In this document: positions 1 to 5,603 of the stretch, piece by piece | Layout: each line of letters starts with the position of its first letter | Position numbering within the stretch: the stretch's first letter is position 1 | Assembly (NCBI GenBank): GCA_010028225.1 | Contig: RGOY01000035.1 | Coordinates: 1 to 10,380, forward strand | Length of the DNA: 10,380 bases | Origin: Actinomycetota bacterium | GTDB lineage: Bacteria; Actinomycetota; Actinomycetes; Nanopelagicales; Nanopelagicaceae | Direction of reading: 5' to 3' | The notes under the pieces: model-generated | What the model saw: the letters and a program-made list of their open reading frames with translations, nothing else | Database searches by the model: none | Told to the model about the DNA's origin: nothing | Program-made: the position numbers and the translations under genes

Positions 1-2342
1 TGAAGAAGCAGAACCCACTTCATGAGATAACTATTGTGGAACGTAATCGCCCTTATGACACTTTCGGATGGGGCGTCGTCTTCTCGGATGCGACACTTGC
101 GAATTTTGTACGAGCAGATGAAGAGACTGCAAGAGAAATTTTGGGCTCATTTAATCATTGGGATGACATTGATGTTCACTTTAAAGGGAAAAGCATCATC
201 TCTGGTGGCCATGGTTTCTGTGGAATTGGAAGGAAGCGCTTACTCAATATCTTGCAAAAGCGTTGTGAGGATCTTGGCGTTGAGTTGATATTTGAGACTG
301 ATGTGAAAGATGACCAAGAGTTAGCAAAGAAGTACGGTGCAGATATCGTCATCGCATCTGATGGACTCAATAGTGCGATAAGGACGAAATATGCTGAGAC
401 ATTCCACCCAGATGTTCAGATACGCACCTGTCGCTTTGTCTGGCTTGGAACAAAGAAGGTCTTTAAGGATTTCACATTCCTCTTTGAAGAGACAGAGCAT
501 GGTTGGTTTCAAGCGCACATCTATCAATTCGATGGAGACACTTCTACATTCATAGTCGAGACTCCAGAGGAGACCTGGCTTAAGGCTGGGATCGACAAGA
601 TGAGTCAGGAAGAAGGCATTGAATTCTGTGAAAAGCTTTTTGCAAAGCAACTTGATGGTGCAAAATTATTGAGCAACGCATCTCATTTGCGTGGTTCTGC
701 AATCTGGATCAAGTTTCCGAGGGTTATCTGCCAAGAGTGGATTCATTGGAACGAGAAAGATGGCGCTCGCTATCCGACAATCTTGCTCGGCGATTCGGCA
801 CATACTGCTCACTTCTCCATTGGTTCTGGAACGAAACTTGCGATGGAAGATGCCATTGAGCTGGCACGAGCATTTGAGAGTGTAGATAAAGGTTCGGCGA
901 CGGTTGAAGCCGCGCTTTCAAAGTACCAAGAGACGCGTGCTGTAGAAGTTCTGAAAATCCAGTCGGCGGCTCGAAATGCGATGGAGTGGTTTGAGAATGT
1001 AGAGCGCTATTCGCATATGGAGCCAGAGCAATTTAATTACTCACTTCTAACGCGAAGCCAGAGAATCGGTCACGAAAATCTTCGCCTTCGGGACAAGAAG
1101 TATCTAGAAGAGTATGAGAGATGGTTTGCCACCAAGGCCTTCGCTGATGCCGGTTTGCCGCTGCCAAAATCGGGGCCACAGATTCCACCTATGTTCACTC
1201 CGCTCAAGGTCAGAGATCTCGTACTGAAAAATCGCATTGTCGTATCACCGATGGCTCAATACTCATCGAAAGACGGTATTGCAGGTGACTATCACTTAGT
1301 CCATTTAGGTGCTCGCGCAATGGGAGGAGCAGGACTTGTCTTCACTGAGATGACTTGCGTGAGTGCTGATGCACGAATCACTCCAGGTTGTCCAGGAATG
1401 TATACAGAAGAGCATTCGGCATCGTGGAAACGGATTGTGGACTTTGTTCACGCAAACTCTGATGCAAAGATCGCGCTCCAACTCGGTCATGCTGGGGCAA
1501 AGGGTGCTACAAAACTTGCTTGGGAAGGAATCGACAAACCTGTCGATCAGGGCGGCTGGCCGCTTATCTCCGCCTCTGAGCAGCAGTATCTTCCTGGCGT
1601 TTCTCAGAAATCGCGTGCCGCAACAAGAGAAGATATGGATCGAATCAAAGAAGATTTCGTTCGCGCGACCAAGGAAGCCGAGAAATGTGGTTTTGACTGG
1701 ATTGAATTCCACGCGGCCCATGGATATTTCATCTCGTCCTTTATCTCACCGTTGACGAATAAGCGAAATGACGAATATGGCGGATCCTTGGCTAATCGCC
1801 TTCGTTATCCGATCGAAGTCTTCAAGGCGATGCGCGAAGTCTGGCCAGCGGGTAAACCGATGAGCGTTCGAATCAGTGCGCATGATTGGGTCGAAGGTGG
1901 CATAACGCCGGATGATGCAGTTGAGATTGGGCGAGCATTTAAAGAAGCTGGCGCAGACTTTATCGACGTCTCATCGGGCCAGGTTTCAAAAGAAGAGAAG
2001 CCGGTCTACGGCCGAATGTTTCAGACGCCATTTGCAGATCGAATTCGAAATGAAGCCGGAATCGCAACTATCGCCGTTGGCGCAATTTCTGAAGCGGACC
2101 ATGCCAACACCATCATCGCTGCAGGTCGCGCCGATCTTTGCGCCGTTGCACGGCCTCACCTTGCTAATCCTGCATGGACACTCATGGAGAGCGCTAAGTC
2201 AGGATTCCTTGATATCGGTTGGCCTAAGCAATATCTCTCTGGGAAAGTCCAACTTGAGCGGAATCTTGAACGCGAGAAGATGATTGCCGAGGCGGCAAAA
2301 TCCAATATGAGCTACGAGGAAATACAGGCAAAGTTCGGTTAG
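1..2342 (+). CDS. FAD monooxygenase-Old Yellow Enzyme fusion, 2-aminobenzoyl-CoA monooxygenase/reductase type (5' partial)
   Basis: The reading frame (first full codon at base 3) is open to the left edge, so the start and the N-terminal GxGxxG dinucleotide motif lie outside; 779 residues are visible. The N-terminal half is a class A flavin monooxygenase: VERNRPYDTFGWGVVFSD near the edge, the DG motif (IASDG, Asp codon at 360) and the FAD-binding GD motif (LGDSAH, 786-803). From base 1191 (MFTPL) an Old Yellow Enzyme barrel follows, with NRIVVSPMAQYS and the substrate-binding HAAHGY motif (His codons 1710 and 1719, Tyr 1725). The same fusion in Azoarcus evansii 2-aminobenzoyl-CoA monooxygenase/reductase hydroxylates and then reduces the ring of the CoA ester without oxygenolytic cleavage; homologues are also named salicylyl-CoA 5-hydroxylase/oxidoreductase. 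The family is well supported; the exact substrate (amino or hydroxy) is inferred from the neighbours. It converges on the crotonase gene with 12 bases between stops. Confidence 0.9.
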   Translation, partial: KKQNPLHEITIVERNRPYDTFGWGVVFSDATLANFVRADEETAREILGSFNHWDDIDVHFKGKSIISGGHGFCGIGRKRLLNILQKRCEDLGVELIFETDVKDDQELAKKYGADIVIASDGLNSAIRTKYAETFHPDVQIRTCRFVWLGTKKVFKDFTFLFEETEHGWFQAHIYQFDGDTSTFIVETPEETWLKAGIDKMSQEEGIEFCEKLFAKQLDGAKLLSNASHLRGSAIWIKFPRVICQEWIHWNEKDGARYPTILLGDSAHTAHFSIGSGTKLAMEDAIELARAFESVDKGSATVEAALSKYQETRAVEVLKIQSAARNAMEWFENVERYSHMEPEQFNYSLLTRSQRIGHENLRLRDKKYLEEYERWFATKAFADAGLPLPKSGPQIPPMFTPLKVRDLVLKNRIVVSPMAQYSSKDGIAGDYHLVHLGARAMGGAGLVFTEMTCVSADARITPGCPGMYTEEHSASWKRIVDFVHANSDAKIALQLGHAGAKGATKLAWEGIDKPVDQGGWPLISASEQQYLPGVSQKSRAATREDMDRIKEDFVRATKEAEKCGFDWIEFHAAHGYFISSFISPLTNKRNDEYGGSLANRLRYPIEVFKAMREVWPAGKPMSVRISAHDWVEGGITPDDAVEIGRAFKEAGADFIDVSSGQVSKEEKPVYGRMFQTPFADRIRNEAGIATIAVGAISEADHANTIIAAGRADLCAVARPHLANPAWTLMESAKSGFLDIGWPKQYLSGKVQLERNLEREKMIAEAAKSNMSYEEIQAKFG

Positions 2343-2354
2343 AACTAAACGTTT

Positions 2355-3152
2355 CTAACGGTAGGGCGAGAAGTCCGGTGGCCTCTTTTCAGTGAATGCC
2401 TTGCCACCCTCTTTTGACTCATCAGTCTCTGTGTAGAGATCGAGGACATCGAAGGCTAGAGATTGAATCCCCATAATATGGTCGGAATCTGCATTAAAAG
2501 AATGTTTGAGCGCTTTGATTGCAGTGGGTGAAAGAGCCACAACCTTCTTCGCCCATTCCATTGCTGTCGACATCAACTTTTCAGCGGGCACAACTCTATT
2601 GACCAGCCCCCAACGTTCTGCAGTTGTCGCGTCATACTGCTCACAGAGAAACCAGATCTCTCGGGCACGCTTCTCGCCGACTACACGTGCAAGATAAGCG
2701 GAGCCAAATCCCGCATCGAATGAACCGACGCGTGGACCAACCTGACCAAAACGTGCGCTCTCACTTGCAATCGATAAGTCGCAGAGTACGTGTAAGACAT
2801 GTCCACCACCGATTGCAAAGCCATTGACTGCTGCAATCACTGGTTTGGGAATCGCACGAATCATCTTATGAAGTGATTCAATCTCAAACATCCCCGTCTC
2901 AGTCTCACCGTAGTTTCCTTTTTCCGCGCGCTCTTTCTGGTCACCACCAGTGCAGAAGGCTTTATCCCCAGCACCAGTAACAACCACCGCGCCAACCCCT
3001 CGATCAACCCACGCGTATTTAAATGCGGCAAGAAGCTCATCCACAGTGCGGCCACGAAGCGCGTTATATCGCTCTGGGCGATTGATAGTTATTGTGGCAA
3101 CACCTTCGTTGACTTGATATTTGATATCGGTGAAATCTCCGATTGCAATCAT
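2355..3152 (-). CDS. BadI/MenB-type crotonase, probable ring-opening 2-oxocyclohexanecarboxyl-CoA hydrolase
   Basis: This 265-residue crotonase-fold protein has the oxyanion-hole segments CTGGDQ (67-72) and IGGGH (114-118), and the MenB/BadI signature VGSFDAGFG (142-150) followed by LARVVGEKRAREIWFLC. MenB closes a ring by a Dieckmann-type reaction; BadI of Rhodopseudomonas runs the reverse, hydrolysing 2-oxocyclohexanecarboxyl-CoA to pimeloyl-CoA. NALRGRTVDEL near 30-40 and TDESKEG at 243-249 look closer to BadI as I recall it, whereas the VGSFDAG segment is closer to MenB. No other menaquinone gene is visible, and the neighbours are aromatic-acid and beta-oxidation enzymes, so ring opening is the better call. 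The gene is second after the thiolase (36 bases between). There is no clear Shine-Dalgarno, and an in-frame stop four codons upstream (TAG) fixes the ATG at 3152 as the likely start. A plain enoyl-CoA hydratase is less likely given the MenB-type segments. Confidence 0.8.
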   Translation of the reverse strand: MIAIGDFTDIKYQVNEGVATITINRPERYNALRGRTVDELLAAFKYAWVDRGVGAVVVTGAGDKAFCTGGDQKERAEKGNYGETETGMFEIESLHKMIRAIPKPVIAAVNGFAIGGGHVLHVLCDLSIASESARFGQVGPRVGSFDAGFGSAYLARVVGEKRAREIWFLCEQYDATTAERWGLVNRVVPAEKLMSTAMEWAKKVVALSPTAIKALKHSFNADSDHIMGIQSLAFDVLDLYTETDESKEGGKAFTEKRPPDFSPYR

Positions 3153-3158
3153 GTGGCG

Positions 3159-3164
3159 ATACTA
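3159..3164 (-). promoter_or_regulatory. Candidate leaderless -10 box of the crotonase gene
   Basis: On the minus strand TAGTAT fits the actinobacterial TANNNT -10 consensus and ends six bases before the ATG at 3152, which would put the transcript start on the A of the start codon. No Shine-Dalgarno is seen, which agrees with a leaderless message. No convincing -35 box is present, so this may be chance; the gene could simply be read through from the thiolase. Confidence 0.35.
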
Positions 3165-3188
3165 CTCTGCGTACTTAATTCCACACAC

Positions 3189-4379
3189 TTAAACTCTAAT
3201 TGCGATAGCGACGCCAAGACCGACACCGATACATGCTGCCGCGATGCCAACTCCGCCACCGCGCCGCCTTAACTCCCGTGAGGTATCTACGATCACGCGT
3301 GCCGCAGATCCACCGACTGGATGGCCCAAGGCAATCGCGCCACCATTGACATTGACTCGTTCACGATCAATCTCAGGAAGTTCCTTCAAGACCGTAAGGA
3401 CCATAGAAGCAAAGGCTTCATTAATCTCCCATACCGCAATATCTTTGAACGAAAGCGATAACTTCGCCAAGAGAGCTTTGATTGCATCAACTGGTGCAAG
3501 AGTGAATTCATCTGGACTTCGTGCAACGACCTTGCTACCGAGAATTTCTCCGAAACCACCAGAGAGCGCCGAATTAATACCAAGTTTGTCGATGCCAGTG
3601 TGATCAGTCAATAACATCGTAACTGCACCATCATTGATCGGTGATGAGTTACCAGCAGTCACCGACCCACCTTCTGAGAAGGCAGATGGCAGTGAGGCAA
3701 GTTTCTCGAGCGACGTATCAGGACGGATTGATTCATCGCGAGTGAGACCACCGAAAGGAAAGACGAACCCATCATGTAATCCAGATTGCCAAGCTTTATC
3801 AGCGCGTTGATGTGAGCGAAGTGACCATTCATCTTGCTCACTTCGGGTGATTCCTAATCTTTCGGCTACCTTCTCAGAGCACCTGCCAAGGCTTTGCGTC
3901 CAATTACTTGGGAACGCAGGATTAGTCATGCGCCAACCGACTGTTGATTGATTGAGTTGGTCGACTGCCACTGACTCAGGCAACTTCTTACCCTCACGCC
4001 TTACGATCCACGGCGCACGCGACATCGACTCGACACCACCTGCGATGACAAAGTTTGCATCGCCTGTCTTGATTGCGCGCGAGGCCTGAATGACTGCCTC
4101 AGCACCAGATCCACAGAGACGATTAATAGTTACACCGGGCACGGTCTCTGGAAGTCCAGCAAGGAGTGCGCCCATACGCGCGACATTTCTATTGTCTTCA
4201 CCAGCGCCATTGGAGTCACCCATGATCACGTCATCAACGGCACCTGCATCAAGTGTTGGCGTTTTCTTGACGAGCTCTTTGAGCGTTGCACCAAGCAAGT
4301 CATCTGGACGAATAGAGGAGAGCGTTCCAAAGTATGCGCCGAATGGAGTGCGAGCGGCCTCGGTGATGAAGACCTTCAT
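3189..4379 (-). CDS. Acetyl-CoA acyltransferase of the 3-oxoadipyl-CoA thiolase (PcaF/PaaJ) type
   Basis: A full-length thiolase of 396 residues, cytosolic. The acylated nucleophile is Cys89 in NRLCGSG; NEAFA (320-324), His353 in GGAIALGHPVGG and Cys383 in CIGVGLG complete the active site. Stretches GEDNRNVARM (60-69), AGGVESMSRAP (113-123) and TVGWRMTNP (146-154) resemble the beta-ketoadipyl-CoA thiolases PcaF and PaaJ as I recall them, as does CIGVG near the C-terminus (usually followed by Gln, here Leu). The family cleaves a 3-oxoacyl-CoA with CoA; a PcaF-like pocket suggests a substrate with a distal carboxylate, such as 3-oxoadipyl-CoA or an alpha-methyl derivative. It is first in a two-gene minus-strand unit with the crotonase and diverges from the SDR operon. 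The ATG at 4379 is supported by a -10 box placed for leaderless transcription. Degradative rather than biosynthetic role is inferred from the neighbours. Confidence 0.9.
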   Translation of the reverse strand: MKVFITEAARTPFGAYFGTLSSIRPDDLLGATLKELVKKTPTLDAGAVDDVIMGDSNGAGEDNRNVARMGALLAGLPETVPGVTINRLCGSGAEAVIQASRAIKTGDANFVIAGGVESMSRAPWIVRREGKKLPESVAVDQLNQSTVGWRMTNPAFPSNWTQSLGRCSEKVAERLGITRSEQDEWSLRSHQRADKAWQSGLHDGFVFPFGGLTRDESIRPDTSLEKLASLPSAFSEGGSVTAGNSSPINDGAVTMLLTDHTGIDKLGINSALSGGFGEILGSKVVARSPDEFTLAPVDAIKALLAKLSLSFKDIAVWEINEAFASMVLTVLKELPEIDRERVNVNGGAIALGHPVGGSAARVIVDTSRELRRRGGGVGIAAACIGVGLGVAIAIRV

Positions 4380-4386
4380 AGGGCTG

Positions 4387-4392
4387 ATTATC
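4387..4392 (-). promoter_or_regulatory. Candidate leaderless promoter -10 box of the thiolase-crotonase unit
   Basis: On the minus strand GATAAT ends seven bases before the thiolase ATG, so transcription would begin at or next to the start codon. There is no Shine-Dalgarno in the short leader. Upstream, TTTTGA (4410-4415) lies at 17 bases and the overlapping TTGATG (4408-4413) at 15 bases, either being a weak -35. Position and sequence together fit a leaderless promoter. Confidence 0.5.
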
Positions 4393-4400
4393 CCTGATAA
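4388..4400. promoter_or_regulatory. Inverted repeat in the divergent promoter region, candidate operator or paired -10 boxes
   Basis: TTATC, three bases, GATAA form a perfect 5-base inverted repeat. The same stretch also reads as a direct repeat, CTGATTA (4384-4390) and CTGATAA (4394-4400), ten bases or about one helical turn apart. It covers the thiolase -10 box, and its right half (GATAAG, 4396-4401, or TAAGTT, 4398-4403) could be the -10 of the plus-strand operon. A regulator bound here would control both directions. With arms this short, chance cannot be excluded. Confidence 0.3.
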
Positions 4401-4425
4401 GTTAAGGCATCAAAACGTTTACCGG

Positions 4426-5205
4426 ATGGGAAATCGCGTGAGCATCGATGATCGTCAGTTGCGTGTGCTCATTACAGGCGCAGGGCGAGGTATTGGCCGA
4501 GCGATAGTTAGCGCACTCAAAGGTTCGCCTCTCGAACACCGAATTGCAGTGACTGCTCGAACTGAATCTGAACTGCGCGAGTCAATTGAGGGCGCAATAG
4601 GCGAAACCTTCATCATCACGGGAGATTTACTTGATTCGCGTGCGCCAGCAATGATTGTTGAAGAAGTTGTACGAAGATTTGGTGGCATCGACCTCCTTGT
4701 GCTTAATGCTGGTGATGGCGTTGCAGCCACAATCGAAGCGACTGATGATGAACTCTGGCGAAAGACGATGGAACTCAATGCCAGCGCACCTTTTCGATTT
4801 ATCCGCGCCGTCATCCCGGTAATGCGTCGTCAGGGTGGCGGCAAGATAGTAATTGTTGCAAGCGAAGCAGGATTGCAAGGAGCTCCAAACGTCGCGGCTT
4901 ACACTGCATCAAAGCACGCTGTAGTGGGACTGATGAGAAGCGCATCAGCTGAGCTTGCTAGAGAGAAGATCACCGTTAATGCGGTCTGTCCGATTTTTGT
5001 TGATACTCCAATGATGCAACGAAGTGTTGATGCTGCCGTTGCGAGAACTGGTAAGAGTGAGACTGAGACTCGAGCGGCTCTTGCTGCAAAGCAACCAGCG
5101 GGACGTGTACTGACACCCGAAGAGGTGGCCAGCGCCGTACTCTCTTACCTAGGAAATGAGATCACTGGTGAAGCAAAATTTCTTGATGGAAGAGCGGGAG
5201 AGTGA
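4426..5205 (+). CDS. Short-chain dehydrogenase/reductase (SDR), FabG-like
   Basis: A 259-residue classical SDR. The Rossmann motif is TGAGRGIG (17-24); NAG at 94-96, Asn118, Ser146, and Tyr159/Lys163 in YTASK form the usual active site, all intact. Arg45 after the second strand (TARTE) favours NADP(H). The C-terminus follows the family pattern but lacks the common GG of the final segment (LDGRAGE). The reading frame is open far upstream, but that part runs antisense through the thiolase gene; homology begins at LRVLITG, so ATG 4426 or GTG 4438 is the start. GTG 4438 has a weak GGGA six bases upstream, ATG 4426 has no clear site. It is the first gene of the five-gene plus-strand operon. It probably interconverts a ketone and alcohol on a ring or acyl-CoA intermediate; which one cannot be told from sequence. 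Confidence 0.85.
   Translation: MGNRVSIDDRQLRVLITGAGRGIGRAIVSALKGSPLEHRIAVTARTESELRESIEGAIGETFIITGDLLDSRAPAMIVEEVVRRFGGIDLLVLNAGDGVAATIEATDDELWRKTMELNASAPFRFIRAVIPVMRRQGGGKIVIVASEAGLQGAPNVAAYTASKHAVVGLMRSASAELAREKITVNAVCPIFVDTPMMQRSVDAAVARTGKSETETRAALAAKQPAGRVLTPEEVASAVLSYLGNEITGEAKFLDGRAGE
5196..5200 (+). promoter_or_regulatory. Ribosome binding site of the RidA-like gene
   Basis: GGGAG lies seven bases before ATG 5208, inside the last codons of the SDR gene. This spacing favours ATG 5208 over GTG 5202, which would be one base from the site. Confidence 0.55.
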
Positions 5206-5207
5206 GT

Positions 5208-5603
5208 ATGACCTTCGAGCGAATCAACCCGGCAAGCCTTGCCGACCCCATCGGCTTCTCGCATGCTGTCACTGTTGAAGGTAAGAAGATCGTCTTTCTC
5301 GCAGGGCAGACCGCACTCGATAAGAGTGGTGTGATTGTCGGTAAGGGAATCGTCGAGCAATTCGAAAAAGCTCTTTCAAATCTTTTGACCGCACTCAAGG
5401 AATCTGGTGGTACACCTGCTCAACTCACGAAACTGACAATCTTTTCGGTGGATCCCGGCGATTATCGCGCTCACGCAAAGGAATTGGGCGGTATCTGGAA
5501 GAGATTAGTTGGGCGCGACTATCCAGCAATGACTCTTGTGGGTGTCACAAGGCTCTGGGACGAAGATGCCCTTGTCGAGATTGAAGGGTTTGCTGCGATC
5601 TGA
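5208..5603 (+). CDS. RidA/YjgF family protein lacking the archetypal arginine; possible enamine/imine hydrolase
   Basis: At 131 residues it matches the RidA (YjgF/YER057c/UK114) fold throughout: LAGQTALDKSG (31-41) near the N-terminus, a central helix with ALSNLLTALKESGG, and C-terminal YPAMTLVGV then VEIEGFAAI. RidA trimers hydrolyse reactive enamines and imines to ketones and ammonia. In archetypal RidA the C-terminal motif is PAR, whose arginine (Arg105 in E. coli) binds the substrate carboxylate; here it is Met108 (codon 5529-5531), while the later glutamate (Glu126 in VEIEGFA) is kept. That places it outside the RidA/Rid1-3 deaminases of amino-acid intermediates. A CoA thioester has no free carboxylate at that position, so the loss would suit an aminocyclohexenecarboxyl-CoA substrate; this is inference. 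It lies two bases after the SDR stop and overlaps the next start in TGATG, so translation is probably coupled. Confidence 0.8.
   Translation: MTFERINPASLADPIGFSHAVTVEGKKIVFLAGQTALDKSGVIVGKGIVEQFEKALSNLLTALKESGGTPAQLTKLTIFSVDPGDYRAHAKELGGIWKRLVGRDYPAMTLVGVTRLWDEDALVEIEGFAAI

Noticed and set aside
36..38. GTG as start of the first gene
   Set aside because: The frame stays open to base 3 with conserved monooxygenase residues (HEITIVERNRPYDTFGWG), so the gene begins left of the window.
2343..2354. Terminator between the convergent genes
   Set aside because: Only 12 bases are present, with an 8-base palindrome but no GC-rich stem or T-run.
2355..3152. MenB (naphthoate synthase) for menaquinone synthesis
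   Set aside because: The MenB-type motif is shared with BadI, no other men gene is present, and all neighbours are acyl-CoA catabolic genes; not fully excluded.
4090..4425. Long N-terminal extension of the SDR frame
   Set aside because: It is antisense to the thiolase coding region, has no family similarity and would add about 112 residues to a normal-length SDR.
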